From a virus, in the IMG/VR virus record IMGVR_UViG_3300020021_000007, positions 1-63,324 of that record: 63,324 bases of DNA; one strand, given 5' to 3'. A model generated the notes under the pieces. The model had not been told where the DNA came from and ran no database searches. It saw only the letters and a list, made by a program, of their open reading frames with translations. Both the position numbers and the translations under genes were made by a program. Shown one piece after another: positions 21,785 to 29,538 of this stretch (positions are counted from its first letter, which is position 1; each line of letters opens with the position of its first letter).

Positions 21785-22618
21785 ATGGCTCTGAAAGTTT
21801 CGTTTGATAAGATTGAAGATGTCCCCGAGGGTGTGCGTGAACACTACACCGAAGTTGACGGGAAGTTTGTTCTAGGTGTTGACGGTGCTGACGCACTGCC
21901 GGCAATGAAAGGTCTCCGGGACGAAAATGCCAAGCGCCGCATTTCAGAGCGCAAGGCAACCGAGCAGCTCACGGTCTATACAACCGCGTTCGGCACCCGC
22001 AAACCTGACGAGATTCTGACGATCCTTGACCGCGTACCGGAGCTCGAGGCCGCAGCCGCTGGCAAGATCGACGAAAACAAAATCAACAGCATGGTTGAGA
22101 CGCGTATCGGCGCCAAGCTTGGCCCGGTACAGCGCCAGGTGACAACGCTCACTCAGCAGCTTGCGGAAAAGGACGGGGTTATTGCCCAGTACCAGACCAA
22201 AGAGAAAACCCGCGCAATACACGACAGCGTGCGCGCAGCGATCGGTGCCAGCAAAGGCTTCCAGCCCAGTGCAGCCGAAGACGCTTTGATCCTTGCTGAG
22301 CGCATGTTCGAAGTCAACGACGAAGGAAAGGTCGTGACGAAAGACGGTGTTGGCGTGACTCCGGGTGTGGACGCGGTTGTGTGGTTAACCGACCTGCAAA
22401 CGAAGCGCGCTCACTGGTGGGGTCAGACTTCCGGCGGCGGCGCTGGGGGCAGCGGTGGCGGTGGCGGCGGTGGAGCCGAGAATCCGTGGCGCACTGATCA
22501 GTGGAACATGACCAAGCAAATGGCACTCGTTCGTGAAAACCCGACTCGTGCCGCTCAGCTTGCTCAATCAGCGGGATCTTCGATTGGTGCGGTGAGACCG
22601 CCCGCTGCGAAAAAATAA
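21785..22618 (+). CDS. Scaffolding protein
   Basis: 277 residues between the MuF-like and capsid genes. N-terminal DKIEDVPEGVREHYTEVDGKF, quoted in part (EDVPEGVREHY), is typical of phage scaffold/capsid-assembly proteins, followed by a long coiled coil (about residues 95-145) and a Gly-rich linker near 218-232 before a helical C-terminus that would contact the coat protein. Removed or released during head maturation. Confidence 0.75.
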   Translation: MALKVSFDKIEDVPEGVREHYTEVDGKFVLGVDGADALPAMKGLRDENAKRRISERKATEQLTVYTTAFGTRKPDEILTILDRVPELEAAAAGKIDENKINSMVETRIGAKLGPVQRQVTTLTQQLAEKDGVIAQYQTKEKTRAIHDSVRAAIGASKGFQPSAAEDALILAERMFEVNDEGKVVTKDGVGVTPGVDAVVWLTDLQTKRAHWWGQTSGGGAGGSGGGGGGGAENPWRTDQWNMTKQMALVRENPTRAAQLAQSAGSSIGAVRPPAAKK

Positions 22619-22624
22619 TGGTGA

Positions 22625-22638
22625 GGGGGCTTGCCCCC
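22625..22638 (+). terminator. GC hairpin after the scaffold gene
   Basis: GGGGGC-TT-GCCCCC immediately after the scaffold stop, without a strong T-run. It may partly terminate or stabilise the 3' end and so help set scaffold and capsid levels apart. Confidence 0.45.
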
Positions 22639-22686
22639 AGCGTTTGGCGCATGCTACTTTGTCACCGTCAATGTGGCATGCGCCAC
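22631..22686 (+). promoter_or_regulatory. Capsid leader: possible promoter and second palindrome
   Basis: TTGCCC (22631-22636) and TACTTT (22655-22660, with TG-C just before it as an extended -10) are 18 bases apart, followed by GTGGCATGCGCCAC at 22673-22686, the partner of the palindrome at 21756. The 139-base leader ends at the GAAGGAG site of the capsid gene. A dedicated promoter for the major capsid protein would make sense of its high dose. Confidence 0.4.
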
Positions 22687-22757
22687 GCAACATCGAAAGC
22701 CAGCCATGGCGCTCCGGCTTCGAGAAATCGAACCCTAATTCTTGAAGGAGTATTATC

Positions 22758-23840
22758 ATGGCCAATGGCGTAGTTGCTCTCAGTGATGTCGTTGTACCGG
22801 CAATCTTTGCCCCGTACATCCAACAGCTGACGGAAGAGAAGTCCCGCATCATCCAATCGGGTGCAGCGGCTCGCGATGGCGCGCTTGACTCGTTGCTTGC
22901 CGGTGGTGGCGCGACGTTCAACAGCCCCAGCTTCAAAGACCTCGACGACGATGCAGAGCGTTCAGCGACTGACAACAGCGCGAGCGACACCAGCATCTCG
23001 AATATCGGGCATTCAGGCACCCTTGCCCCGCTCCAGCACAACAAGATAGGCACCGCGACGGAAATTCAGGTCCGTTTGTCCCGCAACAACAGTTGGGCAT
23101 CTGCCAACCTGGTTGCTGACTTGATCGCGGAAGACCCGATGGCTGCGATCATGGGCCGTGTGTCCGCGTACTGGACCCGTCGTTTGCAGACCGCTTTCAT
23201 CGCCACGATGACCGGTGTGTTCGCGAACAACGCGCTCGGTTCTCCGGGTGGCACTGGCGTCCAGAATGATCTGACGCACGATGTCAGCGGTGTGTCGTTT
23301 GCTGACGGTGTGACCAACTTCTCCGCCGAGGCTTTCCTCGATACGGCGGTGACGATGGGTGACAGCATGGGTGACCTCGGTCTGGTGTTCATGCACTCGA
23401 TCGTGTACAACCGAGCGCTGAAGAACAACCTGATCGACTTCATCCCGGACAGCACGAACACCGCCGCTCAGGGTATCCCGACGTTCCTCGGCCGCCAGGT
23501 CGTGGTTGACGACGGTACCCCCCGCACCAGCGGTGTGTTCGAGACCTGGTTGTTCGGCGCCGGTGCGGTTCGGCTGGGCATGGGCTCACCCAAGACCTCG
23601 CCAGCGGTCGAAGTGTTCCGTGACCCGGCAGCGGGCAACGGTGCCGGTGCGGACGTGCTGTTCAACCGCGTCGAGTGGATGATCCACCCGGTCGGTCACA
23701 AGTACGCTGGCACCGCTCCTCAGGGCGGCCCGACGAACGCGAACAGCTCGAACAACCTCGCCAACAGTGGCTCGTTCGTTCGCGTGTTCACCGAGCGGAA
23801 GCAGATCAAGATCGCGCGACTCATCACCCGCGAGTTCTAG
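22758..23840 (+). CDS. Major capsid protein
   Basis: 360 residues behind GAAGGAG. Follows the scaffold gene and precedes a terminator, as usual for the most abundant head protein. The sequence shows features of HK97-fold coat proteins of the phage coat family: an N-terminal arm, WTRRLQTAFIATMTGVF spine helix (partly quoted), a central VFMHSIVYNRALKNNLI segment and a C-terminal beta-rich domain. No signal for proteolytic maturation is obvious. Confidence 0.85.
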   Translation: MANGVVALSDVVVPAIFAPYIQQLTEEKSRIIQSGAAARDGALDSLLAGGGATFNSPSFKDLDDDAERSATDNSASDTSISNIGHSGTLAPLQHNKIGTATEIQVRLSRNNSWASANLVADLIAEDPMAAIMGRVSAYWTRRLQTAFIATMTGVFANNALGSPGGTGVQNDLTHDVSGVSFADGVTNFSAEAFLDTAVTMGDSMGDLGLVFMHSIVYNRALKNNLIDFIPDSTNTAAQGIPTFLGRQVVVDDGTPRTSGVFETWLFGAGAVRLGMGSPKTSPAVEVFRDPAAGNGAGADVLFNRVEWMIHPVGHKYAGTAPQGGPTNANSSNNLANSGSFVRVFTERKQIKIARLITREF

Positions 23841-23853
23841 GCCACGGAAGGGT

Positions 23854-23880
23854 GCGGGGCAACGGTGCCCCGCTCTTTCC
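23854..23880 (+). terminator. Rho-independent terminator after the capsid gene
   Basis: GCGGGGCA (23854-23861) and TGCCCCGC (23866-23873) form an eight-pair stem with an ACGG loop, followed by TCTTTCC. Probably a partial terminator that keeps downstream head and tail genes below capsid level. Confidence 0.75.
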
Positions 23881-23907
23881 TCCACTTCCAAAGCTCAGGA
23901 GAGCAAC

Positions 23908-24423
23908 ATGAAAGGTCTTCCCCGTTCTCTTGCGCACGGCCCCGCGTCGCGCGCTGAAATTGTAAAGGCGGTCATCCCGTTCGCAGTTGGTCTCGTGTCC
24001 AGCGGCGCTACCGGTGTTGGCTTCGGAACAACCCCGATTGCAGGATTGCCGGAAGGTAACATTCTTGTCGTCGGTGCAGTCGCGTATGCCCAGATCAGCA
24101 AGGACACCGTTCTCGGTGCTGCTGGCACACTGGACGCGTTCACCGGTTCGTACTCGATCGGTTCTTCTGCAACTGCTGATGCGACCCTGGCCACAACGGA
24201 AATCGATGTGATCGCTGCCCAAGCGACCGCAGCGGCAACCGCTGGTGTGTCACCGGTAACTCGCGGTGTCGGTGTTGCACAATCGGTCATCGACAATACC
24301 GACTCGTCCAAGGTGCTCAACCTGAACGTGTTGCTTGACGATGCTTCGGTAAGCGCCGATACCCAGCACCTGAAAGTCAGTGGTACACTGTACCTGGCCT
24401 ACATCGTGTTGGGCGACGACTGA
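23908..24423 (+). CDS. Putative head decoration/stabilisation protein
   Basis: 171 residues from the ATG behind CAGGAGAG. Ala/Gly/Thr/Val-rich, beta-rich, no cysteines, no signal peptide. Position directly after the capsid gene is where cement or decoration proteins usually lie. Assignment rests on position and composition only. Confidence 0.5.
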   Translation: MKGLPRSLAHGPASRAEIVKAVIPFAVGLVSSGATGVGFGTTPIAGLPEGNILVVGAVAYAQISKDTVLGAAGTLDAFTGSYSIGSSATADATLATTEIDVIAAQATAAATAGVSPVTRGVGVAQSVIDNTDSSKVLNLNVLLDDASVSADTQHLKVSGTLYLAYIVLGDD

Positions 24424-24437
24424 AACTAGGAGATCGC

Positions 24438-24989
24438 ATGTCCGTTGAAAACAAGACGACTGCGGATGTTCCGGGAGCTGCGCCAGCAGCTCCCGCAGCA
24501 CCGCCCGCTGCACCCCCTGCCGCACCAGCGCCCCCGGCGCCGAGCACCGCACCGCCAGCACCGCCTGCTCCCCAGCAAGCACCGCCGCCGGTTGCTGCAC
24601 CTGCGAAGGGTGACCCTGACGCGCTTACACAAGCGGTCGAAGAATTGGCTGACGCGCAAGCTGAACTTGCGCAAATGGATAAATGGTTGGAAAAGGCCAA
24701 AACCGAACGAGTCAAGCTTGAACAGGTCCGCGACCTTGCGCAAGCGGCTCTTGACCGGTTGCAGCCCATCCAAACCAATGGGGACGCAATTCGTGCGTAC
24801 CTGGATCAGCAGAAGGCAATCCTTCAGGCGCGAGGCGACAAACAGGTGGCTCTCAAGAAGGCTGCTGATGAAGCAGGTTTGACCGTTGCGCAGTACCTCG
24901 GACACTTCAATGTGAAACGCGCACCGATTGATATGGCAATGGCGCGTCGGAACACTCGGGGAACCCAGCGACCGGGCGGAGCGAAATAA
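24438..24989 (+). CDS. Pro/Ala-rich and coiled-coil protein in the head module
   Basis: 183 residues. N-terminal 55 residues are nearly all Pro and Ala (APAAPAAPPAAPPAAP), followed by a coiled coil (about residues 62-115) and a basic C-terminus. Such extended Pro/Ala arms occur in virion-surface fibres and linkers. Could be a head fibre or a virion-internal protein; not recognised. Confidence 0.5.
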   Translation: MSVENKTTADVPGAAPAAPAAPPAAPPAAPAPPAPSTAPPAPPAPQQAPPPVAAPAKGDPDALTQAVEELADAQAELAQMDKWLEKAKTERVKLEQVRDLAQAALDRLQPIQTNGDAIRAYLDQQKAILQARGDKQVALKKAADEAGLTVAQYLGHFNVKRAPIDMAMARRNTRGTQRPGGAK

Positions 24990-24991
24990 TC

Positions 24992-25342
24992 ATGAGCGAC
25001 AATGACGACTACTACGGCGGGTATTCTGCTTGTCGTCGTCAAAAGCAGCGAAAAGCAGTCAGCACCTTCGCCGCTTTGATCGCGACACCAGCGTCCGGGG
25101 CATTCACCATGCCCGCGGGCGCGCGTCTTTCGTTTATCGCAACTGCCGGTGCAACCGCTGGTGACACGCTTGCAACGATCACGGGCGCAACAAACCGCAC
25201 TATCAAAGCGAAGACGCTTGCAGCCGGTGACCGACAAGTGTTCGATTTTGCTGAACGAGGTGTGGTTATCACGCCGAGTGCAGGCATTGAGGTTGACGTC
25301 GATACGGGCTTGGCTGTCTGGGCAAAGATTGCGGAGGGTTGA
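24992..25342 (+). CDS. Hypothetical 116-residue virion protein candidate
   Basis: A charged N-terminal tail with YYGGY and a basic patch (RRQKQRK), then a beta-rich Ala/Thr/Gly domain of about 90 residues. Genes of this shape between capsid and neck are often minor head or decoration proteins. Function unknown. Confidence 0.45.
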   Translation: MSDNDDYYGGYSACRRQKQRKAVSTFAALIATPASGAFTMPAGARLSFIATAGATAGDTLATITGATNRTIKAKTLAAGDRQVFDFAERGVVITPSAGIEVDVDTGLAVWAKIAEG

Positions 25343-25344
25343 TC

Positions 25345-25878
25345 ATGGCCGCGAACTTTACTCCTGAAGATGGCACTGGACTCGCAGACGCGAACTCATA
25401 CGTTGCGCTCGCCTTCGCAGACCAATATTTCCTCGACCGCGCAGTAACCACATGGACCGGTGCGGACGCTGTCAAGCAGAGTGCGCTCGTGCGTGCCACT
25501 GACTACGTCGAAACGCGGTACGGTGACAAGTTCGTCGGTTGCAAGTTCAGTGAAACCCAAGCGCTATTCTTCCCGACGAATGGTGGATTGACGGACCCGA
25601 TGACAGGTGATCCGATCCCAGACCCGATGCCTGTCAAGCTGCTGAAAGCGATCTGCGAATACGCGGTGCGTGCGCTTACCGCGCAGCTTGCACCAGACCC
25701 AACCACGGACGCCACCGGTCAGCGCGTGCAAGCGAAGACCGAAACAGTTGGCCCCATCAGCGAAAGCACAACCTACATGACGGGCGGTACCGTGTATACG
25801 TTCGTCCCATATCCTGCGGCAGATATCTTGCTGCGCGGTTTGATTCGCAACACCGGTGGCGGCACCATTCGGAACTAG
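25345..25878 (+). CDS. Head-tail adaptor (DnaT-like/gp6-like)
   Basis: 177 residues; the ATG at 25345 is six bases after GGAGGG. The DANSYV..AFADQYF start, ALVRATDYVETRYGDKFVG, and VKLLKAICEYAVRAL helix match the family usually labelled DnaT-like, found at the head-tail connector position of siphoviruses. Likely binds under the portal as the adaptor ring. Confidence 0.65.
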   Translation: MAANFTPEDGTGLADANSYVALAFADQYFLDRAVTTWTGADAVKQSALVRATDYVETRYGDKFVGCKFSETQALFFPTNGGLTDPMTGDPIPDPMPVKLLKAICEYAVRALTAQLAPDPTTDATGQRVQAKTETVGPISESTTYMTGGTVYTFVPYPAADILLRGLIRNTGGGTIRN

Positions 25879-25879
25879 C

Positions 25880-26254
25880 ATGAGCCAGTACACGAATGCG
25901 ATCGCGCTGGCCCTTCGCTTGATTGCAAAATTCGGGCGACCGGTCACATTCAATCAACTTGGTGGCGGTACCGACCCAGCAACGCCTTGGAAGGCTGATG
26001 CGCCTAGTGTGGTTACTACGATCACACAACCTGCCGTATTCCTACCTATCAGCGCGGTCGACGACTTGGGTTTGACCTTGACAGCTGAACAGCTCGAGAA
26101 GCGCGCAAGCGAATCGGTGCTCACTGCGACAGGTGCAATGGATTTGTCGTTGGCACACCAACTTGTCGACGGATCAACTTATACGATTCTTTGGACCAAG
26201 GTTTTGAAACCAGGCCCAGACGTCGTGTTGTATGCAATGGGGATAGCGCGATGA
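25880..26254 (+). CDS. Neck protein, head-closure candidate
   Basis: 124 residues starting two bases after the adaptor gene. A helical N-terminus (ALALRLIAKFGRPVTF) followed by a beta-rich domain with GSTYTILWTKVLKPG. This layout and place correspond to head-closure (stopper) proteins. Its stop overlaps the next start (ATGA). Confidence 0.6.
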   Translation: MSQYTNAIALALRLIAKFGRPVTFNQLGGGTDPATPWKADAPSVVTTITQPAVFLPISAVDDLGLTLTAEQLEKRASESVLTATGAMDLSLAHQLVDGSTYTILWTKVLKPGPDVVLYAMGIAR

Positions 26255-26664
26255 TCGCCAGCGAAGCCAAAGACGCAATACTCACGGTGTTCAAAACCGT
26301 GTGGGACGCTTACCCGGGCACGCCTGTTGCGATCTACCCTGATATCCCTGGCGACCCTCCCACTACTGAGGTACTGTGGGCGCGCGCTACCGTACAACAC
26401 GCTACCGGTGCTCAAACATCGCTTGCAAGTGATATCGGTACACGGCGGTTTACCGCTACAGGCTTCTTGTGGGTGCAGGTGTTTGCTCCCACCGGTGATG
26501 GTTCGTCTGCTGCACTTACTGCCGCTCAGGCGATCGTCAACGCTTATCGGGTTGCACGGCTGGCCGTGTTGTTCCGTGATGTTGGGTTGATTGAAATGGG
26601 CAGAGATGGTGCTTTCAGCCGTGTGGACGTGAAGGCGAACTTCGAATACGACGACATCAGGTAG
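26251..26664 (+). CDS. Tail terminator candidate
   Basis: 137 residues. N-terminal helix (EAKDAILTVFKTVWDAY) followed by strands with ARATVQHATGAQTSLAS and a helix with AAQAIVNAYR, consistent with the alpha/beta fold of tail-terminator/tail-completion proteins that cap the tail tube. Immediately precedes the tail tube gene. Confidence 0.6.
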   Translation: MIASEAKDAILTVFKTVWDAYPGTPVAIYPDIPGDPPTTEVLWARATVQHATGAQTSLASDIGTRRFTATGFLWVQVFAPTGDGSSAALTAAQAIVNAYRVARLAVLFRDVGLIEMGRDGAFSRVDVKANFEYDDIR

Positions 26665-26673
26665 GAGAGTATC

Positions 26674-28188
26674 ATGGCCAATAAAATTGATTCAAACTTG
26701 ACTGGGCTGCGTTTTGCAGAAGAGGCCTCGTTGAAGGTGCTCCCCGGTTCCCCGATTTGGTTCCAATTGGAACCGAACACGTACAAGGACTTCGGCGGGC
26801 AGATTGCCACCGTCGCCCGCAACCCGATCAATGCTTCGCGCCAGCGCAAGAAAGGCGTGACGACCGACCTCGACGCGTCGGGTGGGTTCAACCAGGACTT
26901 GACGTTCCTGAACACGACCAGTCTGCTGCAAGGGTTCTTCTTCGCGGACATCGAAGAGAAGTTCACGAACCTGCACACGAACAGTGCTGCACACGTGATG
27001 ACCGCGATCCTTGCTTCCGCGGATGACTATACCGCAGCGGCGGGCCTTGCGGGTCCGATCGTCGGTACCCTGATCTTCGCGACCGGGTTCGGACAATCTG
27101 CGAACAACGGCTTGCACGTCTCGAACAGTGTGGCCAGTGCGACTGCGGTCAGCGTGGTTGACGGTCTCGCGGACGAGCCCACTCCCCCGGCAACCGCCAA
27201 GATCAAAAATGTCGGTCACCAGTTCACCAGCGGAACCAGCGCAATCGTTCTGAACGGCACCTTGGTGCAGCTCACGGACAGTTCGCAGGACATGACCGCA
27301 CTCAGCTGCAAAGTCGGTGAGTGGATCTTCTTGGGTGGCGACACCACACCGACGACTTTCGTGAACAACGTCGGGTTCGCACGCATCTCACGTATTACCA
27401 CGGGCTTGCTCGAGTTCGACAAGGTGTCTTGGACACCCGCGAACGAAACCGGCACCGGGTTGACCGTGCAGATCTTCTACGGTGACATCATCCGCAACCA
27501 GGCTGACCCGACGCTGATCAAGCGCCGCACGTACCAGGTTGAGCGGTCTTTGGGCAACGACGCAGATGGCGTTATGTCCGAATACCTGGTCGGTGCAGTT
27601 GCCAACGAGTTGCAGATCAACGTCGCGCAAGCGAACAAGGTCACCGTTGACCTGTCGTTCGTTGCTGTGGACAACGAGCAGCGCGCGGGCATCACCGGGT
27701 TGAAGGCTGGTGCGCGTCCTTCCCTCGCGGTTGCTGATGCATTCAACACCAGCTCGGACTTCTACCGCATCAAGTTGGCGAGCGTTGCAGCGAATGCGTC
27801 CATCGCACCGCTGTTCGCGTTCAGCACCGACCTGACGCTCACCATCAAAAACAACGTCACAGCCAACAAGGCGATCGGTGTGCTGGGTGCTTTCGACACC
27901 AGCGCGGGCACCTTCGAAGTTGGCGGCAACCTGACAGCGTACTTCGCGAACATTGCAGCGGTCCAAGCCGTGCGCAACAACGCGGACGTAACGCTGGACT
28001 TCGTGCTCACCAAGGGCCAGAAGGGTTTGCTGTTCGACATCCCGCTGCTCGCCTTGGGTGATGGTCGGTTGGACGTTAAGCAGGACCAGGCAATCACGTT
28101 GCCCCTGCAAACCAATGCGGCGCAGAGCTCTTTCGGTTGGACCCTTTTGTTCCAATCGTTCGAGTACCTCCCGGTGATTGCCGGCTAA
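26674..28188 (+). CDS. Tail tube (major tail) protein
   Basis: 504 residues behind AGGAGAG. Beta-rich protein with NLTGLRFAEEASLKVLPG at the N-terminus, as in siphovirus tail tube proteins of the lambda V/Phage_tail_3 type. At this length it likely contains one or more inserted immunoglobulin-like or surface domains in the middle. It is followed by the strongest terminator of the window, as expected for an abundant product. Confidence 0.8.
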   Translation: MANKIDSNLTGLRFAEEASLKVLPGSPIWFQLEPNTYKDFGGQIATVARNPINASRQRKKGVTTDLDASGGFNQDLTFLNTTSLLQGFFFADIEEKFTNLHTNSAAHVMTAILASADDYTAAAGLAGPIVGTLIFATGFGQSANNGLHVSNSVASATAVSVVDGLADEPTPPATAKIKNVGHQFTSGTSAIVLNGTLVQLTDSSQDMTALSCKVGEWIFLGGDTTPTTFVNNVGFARISRITTGLLEFDKVSWTPANETGTGLTVQIFYGDIIRNQADPTLIKRRTYQVERSLGNDADGVMSEYLVGAVANELQINVAQANKVTVDLSFVAVDNEQRAGITGLKAGARPSLAVADAFNTSSDFYRIKLASVAANASIAPLFAFSTDLTLTIKNNVTANKAIGVLGAFDTSAGTFEVGGNLTAYFANIAAVQAVRNNADVTLDFVLTKGQKGLLFDIPLLALGDGRLDVKQDQAITLPLQTNAAQSSFGWTLLFQSFEYLPVIAG

Positions 28189-28224
28189 AAGGATCTTTGC
28201 CATAAGCTCCGAGGGACGAACTAG

Positions 28225-28250
28225 GCACCCGCGCAAGCGGGTGCTTTTTT
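28225..28250 (+). terminator. Strong rho-independent terminator
   Basis: GCACCCGC (28225-28232) and GCGGGTGC (28237-28244) form a perfect eight-pair stem with a GCAA tetraloop, followed by six T. Separates the tail tube gene from the tail-assembly genes. Confidence 0.92.
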
Positions 28251-28303
28251 GTGCGTGCTGCTGTACACTTGCCATGCTCAAATCCATTCACTAGAGGTGT
28301 CTA

Positions 28304-28723
28304 ATGTCCCTGTACGCAAAGTTCGAAACCGACCGCTCACTCGAGAAGCAAGGTATCACGCTCGACTACGGTCCGAACAGCCAAGGCAAGCAAATTGAAA
28401 TCAAAATCGCTCGTGCTGGTGGTGCCAACACCACTTACTTGAAGCGTATGGAAGCACGCGCGAAACCGCACCGCTTGCAGATCCAACACGAAACCATTGA
28501 CCGCATCGTGCTGGAAAACATCGTCAAAGAAGTCTACGCGGAGACTGTGGTACTGGGTTGGAGTGGTGTCGAAGACCGCGAAGGCGCTGACATGCCGTTC
28601 ACGAAAGAGAACTGTATCAAGCTGTTCAACGACTTGCCCGAGCTGTATGCAGACATCCAGGCCCAAGCTCAAAGCGCTGCATTGTTCCGCACTGCGGTCA
28701 GAGAGACTGACGCAAAAAACTAG
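28304..28723 (+). CDS. Tail assembly chaperone, zero-frame product
   Basis: 139 residues behind AGAGGTG. Lies between tail tube and tape measure, the fixed position of the lambda gpG-type chaperone. Alpha/beta N-terminal part and a helical C-terminus. Its last codons form a slippery heptamer at 28714-28720 so that a fraction of ribosomes continue into the downstream frame. It coats the tape measure during tail assembly and is absent from the virion. Confidence 0.82.
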   Translation: MSLYAKFETDRSLEKQGITLDYGPNSQGKQIEIKIARAGGANTTYLKRMEARAKPHRLQIQHETIDRIVLENIVKEVYAETVVLGWSGVEDREGADMPFTKENCIKLFNDLPELYADIQAQAQSAALFRTAVRETDAKN

Positions 28724-28758
28724 AAGGGGTTCTGTTGTATTGGTTGGAACAGGGCCCC
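28714..28758 (+). promoter_or_regulatory. Programmed -1 ribosomal frameshift signal
   Basis: A AAA AAC in the correct phase (codons GCA AAA AAC TAG), five-base spacer, then an 11-pair hairpin with arms 28726-28736 and 28748-28758 (two G.T wobbles) around an 11-base loop. All three parts of a standard -1 frameshift site are present. Confidence 0.88.
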
Positions 28759-29082
28759 ACTGAGAAAGTGATTATTGAGCAATGTGTCCGACAGCGCTTA
28801 CCGTTGCCGGACAAGATTGCAAACGCTCCGGAAATAGCTTTTGCGCTGGAAGTATATTACTTAGCGTTTATGGATTTGACGTCGTGTCGAGGAAGCGGGT
28901 ACGGGACAGAGGGCCCGATCAGTTGGTTGGCGATCCACCAATACGCTGACGCGAAAAGGTTTGAAGATGATCAGCGCGAAGACTTGTTTTATTTCGTCCA
29001 GAAGCTTGACATGGTTTACTTGAACTTCAAGACCAAGAAACTAAAAGAGAATATTCCGGGCGGAGGTCGAATAGGTGGGTGA
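28720..29082 (+). CDS. Tail assembly chaperone, frameshift extension
   Basis: The -1 frame is open from the slippery site to 29082, adding about 120 residues to the zero-frame product for a fusion of about 259 residues (gpGT analogue). No ATG or good ribosome binding site allows separate translation; the only early start is a TTG inside the frameshift hairpin. The extension is helical with several tryptophans and tyrosines, and in lambda-type systems it links the chaperone to the tape measure or tube protein. Confidence 0.82.
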   Translation, partial: LEGVLLYWLEQGPTEKVIIEQCVRQRLPLPDKIANAPEIAFALEVYYLAFMDLTSCRGSGYGTEGPISWLAIHQYADAKRFEDDQREDLFYFVQKLDMVYLNFKTKKLKENIPGGGRIGG

Positions 29083-29085
29083 CGC

Positions 29086-29538
29086 ATGGCAGAGCTGAGC
29101 GACCTGAAGGGTGATTTAAATAAAGCAGGCGCAAACGTGATAGCCAATGCGGACCGCCTTGTGCGACGCTGTGCGCTTGCTACTGACGCTGCTGTGGTCA
29201 TTGCCACACCGGTCGACACTGGTCGAGCGCGAGCGAATTGGCAGGTGGAGCTCGGGCAAGCCGCAAGCGGTGTGATCGGCGACCCGAGCAACAAGAAAGA
29301 GACTTTCGACAAAAGCGGTCAGGGTGCGGTCAGTGAAGGCCGCAAAGTGATCGCAGGTTATAAGAGCGGCACGTCGGTGAACATCACCAACAACCTGCCT
29401 TATATCGAAAGGTTGAATGATGGTTGGTCGGCGCAAGCGCCGGCCGGGTTCGTCGAAAAAGCAGTGCAGGTTGGCATCAACGCTGTCGCTGCTGAAGCTG
29501 CGAACATTGTTGGTGGACAGGTCAAGGAGAACCCATAA
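29086..29538 (+). CDS. HK97 gp10-like tail completion/neck protein
   Basis: 150 residues. ATPVDTGRARANWQVE, NNLPYIERLNDGWSAQAP and FVEKAVQVG match the HK97 gp10/tail-completion family, normally found at the head-tail interface. Here it sits between the chaperone and tape measure genes, an order seen in some siphoviruses. Overlaps the tape measure start by one base. Confidence 0.7.
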   Translation: MAELSDLKGDLNKAGANVIANADRLVRRCALATDAAVVIATPVDTGRARANWQVELGQAASGVIGDPSNKKETFDKSGQGAVSEGRKVIAGYKSGTSVNITNNLPYIERLNDGWSAQAPAGFVEKAVQVGINAVAAEAANIVGGQVKENP

